A stretch of 64,000 bases of DNA, taken from NCBI GenBank assembly GCA_973895155.1, contig OZ316898.1, forward strand, positions 12,524,001 through 12,588,000. The letters run 5' to 3'. This document shows, piece by piece, positions 48,401 to 59,975 of this stretch. The notes under the pieces are model-generated. The model did not search any database. It was not told where the DNA came from and was given only the letters and a program-made list of their open reading frames with translations. The first letter of the stretch is position 1. Each line of letters begins with the position of its first letter. The position numbers and the translations under genes are program-made. This stretch comes from Marsupella aquatica. Its lineage: Eukaryota > Marchantiophyta.

Positions 48401-51046
48401 AAGGAACTTCAGCGAGACAGTTGCGAGGACTTTTGGGCTCGTCGTCATCAACCCCCTGCCGACTGTTCTCGTCCCTGCCAAGTACGGATATCTCCTCGTT
48501 GAAGCTTTTGGGCTTAGAATGACAAAGTTGGTCCTCGACTTTCTCTTCAGGACTGCTGGAAAGTTCGGGAGAACAGGGACGTTGTGACCACACAAACGCG
48601 TCACTGTCATAGCTGTCCGGGAGTTGAATCCCAGAAATCCCATCCTGCCACACATCCATATTTTAACTCATTGAGTTAACACGAATCTAAGGCTATTTAT
48701 ACTGAAAGAACAATGCCCAGACTGTTACAATTCTATAGCTGGCTTCTGGTATTTGACTGAGCTGTCGGACATTTTCGAAATCTTTTGCCATGAAATGAAG
48801 ACTGTTGTATCAAAACATCTAAGATCTTTTGCATGACCTGCCTCTACAATAGACACAAAGCACGAAGACTGAAAATCATAGGTATCCTGCGCGAACTATT
48901 TACCAATGTGAAATCCTACGAGGATGCTCTATGCATTCTAGCCAGTGGCTGATTCCCATCTCCTGTTTAAACGACAGATTAATAGATCCATAGATATCAG
49001 GAGGTATTAGCGTGAGGGGGTGCATCTCGTCTGGATTCCAAAAGTTCAAGCTCCACGTCCACGGCCCAGAACTTTAGGAATTAGAGTGTACGAGCGACTT
49101 TGAAAACAGTGGGCACGACCAGATTATTGCAACGACATTAATTTTGAGTCCTGTTCATTAAAAAGTTTTAAAAATTTCACTATAGGCTGATGATTGGACA
49201 GGACCTGGAGATGTTCGAGGAGAGGAAGGAACTGCGGATTACCGGGCGGTGCACATCTTCCGATTGGTCATCATCTTCGTCTGGGTCCTTGAGGTCACTA
49301 AACGACGGTCTCAAAGGGCGTGCAGCCCCTTGAGTCTGAGTGATTTGGGTCGGTGGCTCATCCTGAGAGGGCAGCACCTGGTCTCGCACCCAGAAGAATG
49401 GTGACAGCTGGGGCGGCTGCGCTCCTGAGTGGTCAAAGTTCGAAAAAAAAGTGTTTGGCGAATCCTTTCTTTCTTCTTCCTGAAAGACTGGACCTTCGTC
49501 GTTTAAATCGACCCGCGACATATCCTCACTTAGATTTATCTCCTCGTTTTCTGGGACGACTGGGTTTGCCATCCGAGAAGAAGATAACGTGGCTTTGGGT
49601 TCAGCACATACACTCTGCCTCTCGCTCAGTTCAGCCTTGTCATCGTTATCAGTGTCATCCGCATCAAGAGGGCGTAGAGTAGCTCGGACTTTCTTCCTGC
49701 CTGGGACTGGGACGGCGCCTTGGATGGAAAGATCTTCACCCTCTTCCTGCATCATCTCACTTCCCATTCCATACTCTAGTCGTTGGTTCTTATTATCTGG
49801 AAGAACTAATTGAGACTTTCCCCTACGACGTTTCTTGAGGCGGTGACTGATGTTCACGGTCCCCGAATGCGGGACATGATTCGAGACTTGACCTTTCTGC
49901 TTTCTTCCCCTGCTCTTTGCGGGCTGCCGCCCAATTTTCTTCTGCTTAACAATCTGTTCTCCTGCCTCTGCAAGACCCAGAAAAAAATTAGAAAAGAATT
50001 GCATGCCTAGAAAGAAAATTTGTAGCTTGACAATAATTAAAATGCTAGCATTGTAAGCCCTCAAGTATCCCTGTTTGATAATAACATGACTTGTAATAAA
50101 GTAAAATGAATTTTGATTAAAGCCAAACCTGATTTGATTTATGCGACCTTCACACGGAAAGCGTATTATTCATCACTGTTCAGAGGGAGGGATCTAAGAA
50201 AGACAGACAAAGCGGGTATAGGGAGATTTACCAAGGCTTTGTAATTGGGACGGCTGCTGGGTGTGAAACAGGCTCACGCCTGCTGAGGTTTCCATGCCTT
50301 TGAAAATAGCGACGAGGCCGTCCATCTGCGGAGCGGATCGGACCTCTGCATGGCGTTCAGGACAATTGCGCATAAGGAATCATTTTCCAATAGCTTGACA
50401 TGATAGGAGTTAAATGCCGAGGAGTTCAACTCAGAAGAGGAGGGTGTCAATAGCAACTTGCCTCTTGGAGCTGCTGGCACTTTGCATATTGGGCAGCACG
50501 AGGTCCTCTTCATTGATTGCACAATGCAAGCACTACAATGACATACCAGCTCTTCAGTAAGGTGGGCTACTAATTCAGAGTAACAATTCGGTGATTTTAC
50601 TGCAAAAGGCAAAGACTTTGGCTATACATACTCAATTGTAGGGGAGCTCGTTCAGTTCGGCGAAAAAATCTGGAAACCAAAGACGACCAAACAGTAATGA
50701 CCAGAAGGAGCAGAGTATAGTAGCATACGTGCAGAAACAGTGGTTGCAGGAAAGCGAAGCTGCCTGCTTGTAGAGACTTAAACTGCACAATTAAACCAGA
50801 AATGCTCAGTCCAAATCCATTTTCGTAAAGCTACCCTACAAGCTTACAATGCAGAGCTAAATTGGATATGAATAGAACTCGGAAGAAACTTTCATGGCAA
50901 GAGTATAAAGGTCCAACGTCGATTGCAAACGCTGAACCAAGATACAGCAATGCTGTTGAGAAGAATAGCAAGGGCTCGTACCAAATTGGGCACTTGAGCT
51001 CACTCGCCATGCGCTCCAGCTCGGAGGACGGCAAGTTGGTGCCCAT
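45419..51046 (-). CDS. BRCA1: BRCA1 DNA-repair E3 ubiquitin ligase, 12 coding exons
   Basis: Plant BRCA1 pairs with BARD1 in the nucleus and supports homologous recombination. Exons on the minus strand: 51046-50982, 50782-50729, 50532-50462, 50345-50232, 49967-49243, 48644-47886, 47778-47684, 47523-47337, 46924-46697, 46444-46279, 46098-45980, 45733-45419. The joined frame is 2898 bases, 965 residues. A complete C3HC4 RING is split over three exons: C19, C22, C34, H36, C39, C42, C53, C56. Conserved plant motifs follow: SPFFWVRD (about 300), PSFSDLKDPDEDD, and DAFVWSQRPCSPE (about 360). An extended PHD finger begins CVFCGSGGD (about 588) and contains HKLCAEWAPDVYF and GAALGCCNKRCKRSFHYPCG. BRCT1 spans about 755-840 (THVITGTDEQGGARRTLKFL, GKWIV) and BRCT2 the last 105 residues. 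RLKKRRRGK is a likely nuclear signal. The third intron has a GC donor, AGAG|GCAAGT, required to keep frame. The first in-frame ATG, at 51046, was taken as start. Confidence 0.96.
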
Positions 51047-54000
51047 CTCGATCGCCGGCCCGAGCTCTGCCTCACTTTGCCCGCAGCTATCCCCTACGGA
51101 GTCAAAGTCCCCTCTCCCTGTACTTGTCACTCAACCTGAACAATGTGGTCACACTCGGCCCTCACGCCCCTTCCCTCAAATTCCAATTCGTCACTCTTGT
51201 TTCCAGAGCCGTCTCACAAACGAAGCTAACAGCAAACTATCCCAATCGGATCACTCCCTCCCATTCCAGCCGAAAAACGTCTCCCCTCCCTCACCTCATT
51301 GAATTCAAGACGAAAATGTCAATCTCGGTGACCGGATGAACAGCTTTCAGTGAAACAGAGCGCAAGGCCAATCGATCACGACAGATTGACTGCAATGCAA
51401 TCATCGCATCCCGAATAATAAGTAACAAAAGGGTCAGAAGACGACCCATCCAGCGCCGACGAGACGCCACTCCGAAGCAACGGTCCTAACTCTGTTTCAC
51501 TGAAATCCCTTCGGCTCTCATCATTCTGCACCAATCTCTGCGCTCCGCTCCGTCCCAGGAAGAGTCTTGAACAATCTTCCTTCGAAACAAACATAGATTT
51601 CCGACCATTTCTCGCAAGTCCCAGAGAAGAGTCTTGAACAATCTACCTTCGAACAAACATGGATTTTCGACCACTTCTCGCAAGTCCCAAGAGGAGTCTC
51701 TAACAATCTTCCTTCGAACAATCTTCCTTTCGAACAACCATAGATTTTCGAGCGCAGCTTCGCGAGGTACTGTAGGTGCTCCGCAAGTGAGTGAGCCTCT
51801 TGAGGAGGCCGCCCATGAGAACAGCGGATTGTGCGCGTGGTGGCGTAGACGTCCCCTGTTGCAGACACGCACGCAGCTCGGCAAATTCGAAATTGGAGGA
51901 GCATTCAAATAATGTTTTCGTTGCGCGGGAGAAGTTGAGTTTTGTGCTGCGCGCGAAGGATGGTCGTTCCCACTCCAATATCCGATCTAATGTTTTGAAA
52001 GACTCAGATACTGTAGTTTGTTTCTGAATAGACTCTGTGTTTGCCGCGTTCACTGTGAGATTTCAAAGACAAAGTTAGGACCCTAAACCCTAAACCCTAA
52101 ACCCTAAAGGCCCCCTTCTGTTTTTTGATGGCAAAAATAGCTTAGGTGGACAATTGCCCTATCTTGCAAATCCACTCACTTCCCATCATAGGACCTTGGT
52201 ACCCAGAAAACATTTTTTGAGGCAATATCTCAAAAAATTCAAACTGTTTACATGCTGTCTATTGTGTAACATATATATCTCTACATTTTAAGAGCCACAT
52301 TATGAGCTAACATTATGCTCAAAATTAAATTAGCAAAACATTATATGCACTTTTACATACACCATTGTATTGTGTGTGAAGTGAGTACAGCAGATTACCC
52401 GGAGTACTCCATGTTATCAAAGCCTTATGTTATGGTACATTCGTAGTATAACCTCCATGTAAGTGCACCTTGGGACTATCATCCACAGCAGTAGCACTTA
52501 TGCCGAGATTACTGTAGTTCCTTACTGCATGTAATCAATTGACATTTGACCATAAGACTTGTTGGGAGGGGAAAATAATGGTGGCCTCGGGGAGGAATAG
52601 CAGATTTTGCTGAGTTCTCTTTTTCTTCATAAGCTTACAGTATCAATGCATAAATTCAGAGTTCCGATGAATCTAGTAATGGCTTTTGCCCACTCTTTTC
52701 TGACTGGGAGAAATTAAAGAAACTTGCATCGTGAAGCGAGATCGATTGAGCTGGATGGGTAGCACATTAAGGATTGTGAAATATGTAACTCAGCTTCTGT
52801 AGATCAGCTCAAACTCAAAAGCGCTTCGGAGGAATTGTTGCTTATCTCGTGGATAGTCCTTAAAAAGCCAGTTGGGAGGAGACCTCAGGCAAAGCCCTTC
52901 AGCTTCACCAGAACCTCCCCAACAGCCTACGCCAGTGCTGAAAATTTGGACTTCCTTCCCTACTAGTATGTACCTAGCCAAAAGACAAAGATTGTTTTCG
53001 ACAATTCCGCAAACCAGGTCCGAAATCTCAGTGGGAAGTTGTTAAGTTGTATGTCACAGCTATCTAGCCATTTCCCAGATCAATTGTCGGTTTTCATGGG
53101 CTAAGATTTTACCTGACCGGAGCTATTTTCCACGGCAGTTCAATTTGACTGACCCTGTTAATGTTTTTATCACAGCTTGGAAATTCACATCAAGGGAAAT
53201 AAGATCTTCACGGCAATCACCTCTCTTAGGACTGATCACAGCGAAGGCTCCGTTCCTCTCCTGATTCCATATGCTATCACCAGTTACACACAAATTTTCA
53301 ATCTTTATTTCCATTTTTGAAATCGACTTTCAACACAATAATGCTTCCCAATCGTGATTTCATAGTTGGGCAAAAGTATTAGTATCTGGACAATTCTACG
53401 TGGGTCTGCTTGCAGAAGGTAGTTTCTCTCAAATTGCAAGATCTGCTCCCATCCTTCCTTTCGTACCACCCACTCCTTGACATCAGTGTCGTTTACAATG
53501 ATTCACAACTTGCAGTCTTGTACTATACATAACCTCATCCAACTGAATCCTTCTTTCCATCCTCTAGAATTCTCTTTGACAAGGGTATTATACAATCTAC
53601 AATACCGTGTTAACAATTTGACCAACAGTGCTGTACAATCATAACCGATACCAAGAGAACCTGGGGCACATCTCCGCATAAGTTGTGAATCCACTGCTGT
53701 TACCTTTCATTGCTATGCAAGACGTATGTAGGTAGGGCACCGTCCAATCAAGTGAATACTATATATGAACAGAGAGCTACAACAGTCGCAATGTGGCCAT
53801 AGTCAAGTTCAGCATCGTATCAATGTCAGGAGCCCAACATCACAGCGAATTGACTGCACGTACAATTACTTTGATGGTGTCCGTTGGATGACAAGTCTGT
53901 GCCTGAGCTGATAGAGAATTTGATCTCCCTTCTAGACAGCTAAGGTGTCGCACACACTGCAACGAAGAACCAAACAGTAGAAAGTATCAGGCCTAGCAGC

Positions 54001-54287
54001 TATCCCATACATGGAGGCTAATGTCAGTGACTCAGCCCCGATCTAAGTCGTGATTGTACTGGAATGAAATGAGTGAACAGCTAAGACTTTTGATCTTCTA
54101 GTTTCCAATCATGGCATCGATCCAGTCCCTATGCCTACATGTTCCTCCACTGAAGGTCCCGTTTGAAATGCAGTTTTCTAGTTGACGTTGAACACTGTTC
54201 CATATCGAAAAAACACTGACAACAAACAATAACACCCCCTCTCAAGTTCTCCATTTCTCCAAAACAGAGAACAAGGGGGAATCCTTG
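51047..54287. other. BRCA1 upstream region and intergenic DNA
   Basis: 51047-51950 is likely BRCA1 promoter and leader. It contains three diverged tandem copies of a GAACAATCTTCCTTCGAA-type unit at about 51565-51745 (AACAAACATAGATTT, CGACCATTTCTCGCAAGTCC). The frames across it (up to 146 codons) are low-complexity and repeat-derived. From 52110 onward the DNA is AT-rich with no supported exon. Confidence 0.4.
52079..52108. repeat. Interstitial telomere-type repeat (CCCTAAA)4
   Basis: Four consecutive CCCTAAA units of the plant telomere type follow GGA. The array is short and internal. It may act as a telobox-like element or mark a repaired double-strand break. Single or double relics (CCCTAAACCCTAAA at 21522, CCCTGAACCCTAAA at 61338) occur elsewhere in the window. 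Confidence 0.9.
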
Positions 54288-55226
54288 TTACCTGTATAGC
54301 TCTTGTTGAGGATGAGGATGAGGATGACTGACTTGCTGAGCAGTGGCCATCTCACTAAGCAGCTGGTTTTGCTGTGCAAGTACTTTCTGCACCTTCTTAA
54401 ATGCCTCAGTGAATGCCTCTCTTTCTGTTGTGGTGGTACTCAGACAATCTTCCAAGGCATTTAGTGTCTCATGTCCAGGATCGCTGGGTAAGCTTGCTAA
54501 TTCGTTCGCTGTCGTCACAGATTTCTGAAGAACAATTCTGTCCAAACAGAAGCCTCGGACTTGGTTTTGGAGTTTGAGAACAACACTCTCCTTCTGTAGG
54601 CACTGGAGCAAAAATTGGCCATAAATTCAGTCGACGATTAACTCAGAATAATTAGGAACGCTGTGATTTCGGATTTAAATTTTGTACCTATTCGCCACAA
54701 TGCATTCTTGTAGTCATACTCTCTATCCGATCCAGGACAAGCTCCAGACATTAGCAAAAACTTTCAGCCCGTTCTCTGTTCCTATTGGAATTGTACCATT
54801 CTGCACAACGAAATTAAAGGAAATTTGTTTGCCGGTATCCGTTGTAGAGGAAACGGGAGACATTCAATCAGTATCTTTCTAATCATTAGAATATTTAATC
54901 GAACTTGCAGGAAACCTCTGTGCAGGACATGAAATTGATAGTGGGTTCTCCGCTTATGGGGAAAGAAAGAGTAATCAAAGGGTTTTTGAGAAATAGGAGA
55001 CCAGGGGCACCTCGTCAGCCGTAGAAGTATCGTGGCTAATCATGGAATAACGCCACTGCACAAAGTTGAGAATCAGCAACAAGACTAGCACCACTCTCGT
55101 AAATTTGTCGCTGTTAGAAACGGTCCTCCTGCCGGCACCACTTTTGGGCTGCTCTGGAGCAGAATCCTGCAGAAGAGGTTGCTGCTCCTCCTCGTCGACG
55201 ATTTTGACGTTCTCCAGGTCTGCCAT
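54288..55226 (-). CDS. Small membrane-anchored coiled-coil protein (tentative two-exon model)
   Basis: Exon 1 (55226-55011) encodes 72 residues: an acidic start MADLENVKIVDEEEQQPLLQ, a basic patch, then a hydrophobic segment VVLVLLLILNFVQW that should span a membrane. The exon ends GACGAG|GTGCCC, a weak donor. Exon 2 (54602-54288) opens after TTTTTGCTCCAG and encodes 104 residues with heptad-like helices (KESVVLKLQNQV, REAFTEAFKKVQKVLAQQNQ) and a His/Pro tail HPHPHPQQ, ending in TAA. The joined frame is 176 residues. Alternatively TACAG|GTAACA near the stop is a donor and further exons follow to the left. I do not recognise the family. By analogy, an N-terminal cytosolic tail, one membrane span and a coiled coil suggest a tail-type adaptor or tether. 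Coding character is good but the join is uncertain. Confidence 0.5.
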
Positions 55227-56541
55227 TTTGGCCAGTCAGAGAGCCTCTCTAGTAGCCTCAGTCAGTTCCTTCCCTCCCTTCCTGGTTTCAGTCACATGAC
55301 ATCCAATGCTTAAGTAAGAAGCTCATGGAACAAATAAAGGACATCCCGGGCTATCTTTTGCACTTATAAACATATTTTTCAACAACACGACGACACAGAG
55401 AAACTGATCAGACATTTTTTCTTCAGTTCAAGTATCCATCATTCATTCTATACTGCTGGCAACGACATCGAATACAAGTTCGTTTTTCTACAACGTCAAA
55501 ATAACTCATCAGAAAGAATTGACTAGTCAGAGAACTCTCCCAGAGTTTAAGAACTTGATACGTACTCCCAAACTCATCGTGAACAAGTCACTACTTCTAG
55601 GCGAACAACAGTTAATTAAAACAGAGCATTATTAGCACCCCAATGCGATTCTTCTGGCACACTCCCTCGTATACTGAATTGCTCACCCGGTGTCCAGGAG
55701 CTTGCAGCGGGCTTGGTACTGCAGAATTGCCACTCGAGGTTGCTGCACTGAATCTTCAAGTCCTCGATGAGTCCACTTTAAAGCATTGAAGAGTCGTTTG
55801 GAGAGAGATGTGGAATGAGATCACCGGTTTTAGGTGATGAATCTCACGACACCCCCTCCATTCCCGCAGATTCTTTGATACAGGCGGTGGGTCCACCTCA
55901 ATGTTCGCCCTCATGAGATTCCCTTGACAATCTTCGTCTTTGAGGGCGTGAAAGAAAAGTGTTTCGAATTTGGCCTTGGAAACACAAATAAAAAAGATAA
56001 CAGTGTACACAGGTGGACACCCTTTTCCAACCCTGTGTTTTGTTCTTTATTTATTTATTTCAAGCAGTCATTCATCATGTTTTTATAAAACTGTTCATCA
56101 GGCGATTCTATCCTGATCCACGGGATTTGCACTCTACTTAAGCCAGTTGTACTAGCGTGCAGACTTCTACGGAATATAGCAGCTCCTATATTATTCTTTA
56201 GGCGTTTCAAAGGATTCAGTACAACAATCTATTCAACCGGTGTCCATGTTTAGTCCTTCAATACCCAAATCCAGCTATTTTACGATAGGTGCCCCATTCT
56301 AGCCACGCTTATTTCAAGCAAGCGGGAAGGGAGAGACCAAGCGAGAGACGAAGGGAAAGACATCGTATTTGATACGGAACATTTGCGTCAAATTTCCGTC
56401 CATAGTTACAGTGTCCTGTTTATTCTGCTGCCTTTTCATTTCGTGGGTACCCACCGCACACAAGGTTCACACACCACATAAGATTCACACACTTCCCCGT
56501 GTGCACCAATCCCAAACTCTACCTACACAGAGTTATCGATG
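55227..56541. other. Intergenic, no gene secured
   Basis: A minus-strand frame at 55756-56010 reads KAKFETLFFHALKDEDCQGN and further mixed residues that could be an exon; it has no recognised motif or clear partner. The rest shows nothing. Confidence 0.35.
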
Positions 56542-56667
56542 CCAAGATATTATGTCTGACTGATTCTATACTACAGTAGTATACCAAGATATTATGTCTG
56601 AGTGAATCTATACCACAGTATTTTGCCAAGATAGGGTGTCTGAGTGAATCTATACTAGTAAGCACTA
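56542..56667. repeat. 42-bp tandem repeat, three copies
   Basis: CCAAGATATTATGTCTGA starts at 56542 and 56584, and a diverged copy CCAAGATAGGGTGTCTGA at 56626. Each continues with a TGAATCTATAC-like block. Confidence 0.9.
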
Positions 56668-57633
56668 ATGACATTACTATGGACAGTGGACAGGGTGGAA
56701 ACGATCGTAACCATAGAAGGGGGCGTAATTGATCAGGGGCCTAATTATGGCAGGGGGCGACCAAGGGGCTTACTGTGCTTTTTGCACGGGCAATGTGGAT
56801 TTCATCGACTACTTGTGAGCAAAGCTAGGCCATTCAGGCTCATTACATGTCAGGAATGATTTTGTCCACCTTCCTTTTCTCCTCGCTCAACGGTGAATGT
56901 TCCTTTCAATTGTTCCTACTCATATGGAACATGCTTATATTGAAATTTCATCCATGTGAAATCTTTCCAAGGGAATGAGACTTGTGGGAGACAATTGAGA
57001 GTTAGGTACGATCATGATTGTCATCTACAATTTTGGATCATCGTTTCGCCACTAAAACAAGGAGAGTCTACGTACTTGACACAATTGGCACAAAACAAGG
57101 CGTTCTGACCCCTTACCAACAAAGTAAAAACAACTAGACTACGTTAGTTACCCACATATTGATCACATAGTTGGAGAGATGAGGCAAGGGGAACAACCAA
57201 ATCATTCTTCATCTGATTATGAGAGATGAGACTGTCAGAGAATTGACAAAATTGCTTACTGTCTCATTGAACGCAAGGAATGAGACACAGACTGGGATTT
57301 GCAAAATCAGGTAGTTTGCCATGTGAAATATGAACTACAAATTTACATTCTCATAGCTAGTCTATGACTCTTGCAAATTAGTCGAGACTGGGCCACAGAC
57401 TATTTGTGTGGCCTGATTACTCTGGCTGGTTTTCCTTTGTTGCCCAGGGTGTCTGACTTTCTTCCCTTCTCATGTCAATCATTTTAGTAGGTTTGTCGGG
57501 ATCTGAATAGTAGAAATTATCAAAGGGCCTACTTTTCCAACTCCTTCAATGCATTTCGTCCATTTGTAGGAAACGTGTTTTACTCGTCTTTAAGCCCTGC
57601 CTCACATCATCATTTAGACCTCCTTGGCAGCAC
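56668..57633. other. Intergenic, no gene seen
   Basis: No supported exon, RNA gene or recognisable element end. Confidence 0.5.
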
Positions 57634-57747
57634 GCAATGTTCCAGGAAAGACGTGCAAGGCATTTTGCCGAAATAGAGAATGCTCGCGACGCAATGTTCC
57701 AGGAAAGGCGTGCAAGGCATTCTACCGAAATAGAGAATGCTCCTATT
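57634..57747. repeat. 57-bp tandem duplication
   Basis: GCAATGTTCCAGGAAAGACG starts at 57634 and, with G for A, at 57691; each copy ends GAAATAGAGAATGCTC. The 57-base unit keeps frames open on both strands (19-residue units), which explains the short frames here. Confidence 0.9.
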
Positions 57748-58526
57748 GCCTGTGGAGGGCATTCCAACTTCTCTTCGAAAGGCATGCAGAAAAAATGCTC
57801 AGGTGGACAGAAAATCCTCTAAATTTATTGCAAGGTAGTTAACCATCGTTCCACCTTCAACTCGAATTGTGTTGAATAGAATTTAAACATGTCAGGAACC
57901 GAAATATTTTAACCCCCTTCCTGACAAAAGGTCACGTATATTAGAGACCAACACTCTCTGAGGGACTGCTTCACCTTTCACATCATTACCTTTCCCAAAT
58001 ATTGACATTCTAATCCAGAAATCCTGCACAAGTATGACAGATTGTTGATTCTCTCCGCTGGATAACACACTCGGGTGTGCATTTGGCATGATCAAATATT
58101 CATTGGAAAGCAAGAGACGCTTGAAATGCACGATAAAAACTATAGCAATGAAGCTCGAGGATGCATGCAAACCTCCCGGCAAATCTACGACACGTAAAAC
58201 ACTCGTCGAGAAACGATATAGATGCAACTTTCAAAGTCATCATGATTAAAAACTCTGACTAGGGAAGAAAGTAGAGGCAGCCGTCAAAACGATGATGAAA
58301 CTCTAATGAAGTACCAATGAAAGTGCAGCTTTGAAACCACTAGATATGACAAAGCTCTGGTGCAGAACCTCCAGTAGCTAGATATTAATGTACATATGTA
58401 GCTTTTGGAAGGCACGATGGAACACTACATTACTGAATTAACGACATTAGATCGATGCGGCTTGAAAGTCACACTCATGATAAAGCTGTTGGGAAGAAGT
58501 TTGATCAAAAGACATTCATTGAACCT
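57748..58526. other. 3' flank of the rhomboid gene
   Basis: Probably contains the rhomboid 3' untranslated region. A minus-strand frame of 111 codons at 57892-58227 has no family match that I can see. Confidence 0.4.
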
Positions 58527-59975
58527 TCACACAAAATGACACTGCCAGAGAACTGAAGGACGGCAGCTCATGTACTTGCACCATCTGCACGTCCTCCGAG
58601 AGTCCCAGCCATAGCCTTTGAAGAGAGAGACCATCCCCATGGCATATGCAAACACCAATAATCCCAGCGCCACAAACCGGGCCGTGTTCTGCATGCTCGA
58701 GTGCTTCGACAATGTCGTCCTCGGGACCTCGCCCCCTAGTGCACCATGTGCCATTATCCACGTTGCCGATCGAGGCCGCATCAGAAAGATGAGAGCTAGC
58801 AGCGATCCAGCACACAAGCCCCCAACGTGCGCAAAGTTGTCGACATAAGGCATTATCCCGAAGGTCAGATTGATTGCCAACGTCAGGAACAACACAACCA
58901 GCAACTTGCTGCGTTGACAATTGCTTGCTCTCGGGTTGGTCGACCAGTTGATCAGCATTTCCACTATGGTGGCTCCAAGTAGACCCATGAGTGCCCCTGA
59001 TGCACCCACGGAGATCTGATTCTGCACGAAGAGAACGGACAAGAGGTTGCCTCCGAATCCTGCCAGCAAGTAGATGGCCGCCACTTTGATCCACCCAAAC
59101 TTCCTCTCGAGGCGACGTCCGATTGAGAGCAGGCCTAGCATGTTTACAAGTAGATGGAACATCCCAGCGTGCAGCCAAACAGCCGTCAGCAGGCGCCATC
59201 CTTGCCCCGAGCTCGTCACGAGGTGGGAGTTGAGAGCCCCGACCGAGAGCAATGTCTTATGCGATGGCCCAAGCAGTGGGTTGTCATTCCAGGGCTGGAA
59301 GGCGAGGCGGCTGAGGAATCTGAGCACACATCTCTTTGGATTGAAATATGTGTGGGGACAATCGTTCTCGTACATGGTGATGACGAAGATGATGGATTGG
59401 ATCAAGAGCACGATTGGAATCAGCCATTGTAACTTGTGGCTGAGGCGGTAGATTGAAGCACACTGCTCAGAAGGTGTTTGAGGAGGACAAGTAGGGGTCG
59501 GAGTGTCATCAAGTCCGGTGTTGATAGGAGCAATTTGAGGTGATTGGAATTTGAAGGTGGGCTTCCTCGATGGGGGAGTGTTGCCGTTGTTGCTGCCGCC
59601 GAGAGAGCTGAAATTTGTCAATGCCATGATTCCGCCCACGCTCGACGTCTCGCTGTTGTTGTTATTGTGGTTATAATGATGGGAACTGTGAGGCAAGGGG
59701 AGACAGGGATAGAGAGGGATCCCATCTGCAGTTGCACGGGTGCAGGGGGGCGAGGTGCGGCGGATGGGACTCGGGGATCCAAACCATGGTGTTTGTGGTT
59801 GCGGTTGTAGGTGTTGTGGTGATGGGGATAGTGATGGTGATGGTGGCTGGTGGCTGCTTGGATTGAATGAACAGTTCCTGAGGGGATTTGGGATTTGGAA
59901 GGAATACCTCCTGTCTGACCGATTCGTTCTGTCTGGAAGAAGCTGTTCCGGCGACTGGCTGCCATCTCGCCTCAT
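58527..59975 (-). CDS. RBL: Rhomboid-like intramembrane serine protease, intronless
   Basis: Secretory-pathway rhomboid of the plant RBL group, which cuts transmembrane proteins within the membrane. One exon encodes 482 residues. Residues 1-175 form a long cytosolic tail rich in Pro, Ser, His and Asn (HHYNHNNNNSE), longer than in many plant RBLs. Membrane segments begin at about 184 (WLIPIVLLIQSIIFVITMY). Conserved elements are GWRLLTAVWLHAGMFHLLVN (259-278), with the HxxxN of the oxyanion region, GASGALMGLLGA with nucleophile Ser326, and NFAHVGG with His383, so the dyad is intact. A last segment (about 434-453) precedes a cysteine-rich tail RTCRWCKYMSCRPSVLWQC seen in plant RBLs, which supports a complete C-terminus. 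The start at 59975 gives MRRDGSQSPE; an internal Met at 117 is possible but would drop the tail. A family member of the ordinary 300-400 residue size would be shorter, the excess being the N-terminal tail. Confidence 0.95.
   Translation of the reverse strand: MRRDGSQSPEQLLPDRTNRSDRRYSFQIPNPLRNCSFNPSSHQPPSPSLSPSPQHLQPQPQTPWFGSPSPIRRTSPPCTRATADGIPLYPCLPLPHSSHHYNHNNNNSETSSVGGIMALTNFSSLGGSNNGNTPPSRKPTFKFQSPQIAPINTGLDDTPTPTCPPQTPSEQCASIYRLSHKLQWLIPIVLLIQSIIFVITMYENDCPHTYFNPKRCVLRFLSRLAFQPWNDNPLLGPSHKTLLSVGALNSHLVTSSGQGWRLLTAVWLHAGMFHLLVNMLGLLSIGRRLERKFGWIKVAAIYLLAGFGGNLLSVLFVQNQISVGASGALMGLLGATIVEMLINWSTNPRASNCQRSKLLVVLFLTLAINLTFGIMPYVDNFAHVGGLCAGSLLALIFLMRPRSATWIMAHGALGGEVPRTTLSKHSSMQNTARFVALGLLVFAYAMGMVSLFKGYGWDSRRTCRWCKYMSCRPSVLWQCHFV

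Noticed and set aside
50831-51130. BRCA1 RING appearing to have Trp in place of its second Cys (CPIW)
   Set aside because: The codon is split by an intron: TG at 50982 joins T at 50782 to give Cys, so the RING is intact.
58516-59199. 227-codon minus-strand frame overlapping the rhomboid gene
   Set aside because: It is an out-of-frame shadow of the rhomboid coding sequence, which itself has all catalytic motifs.
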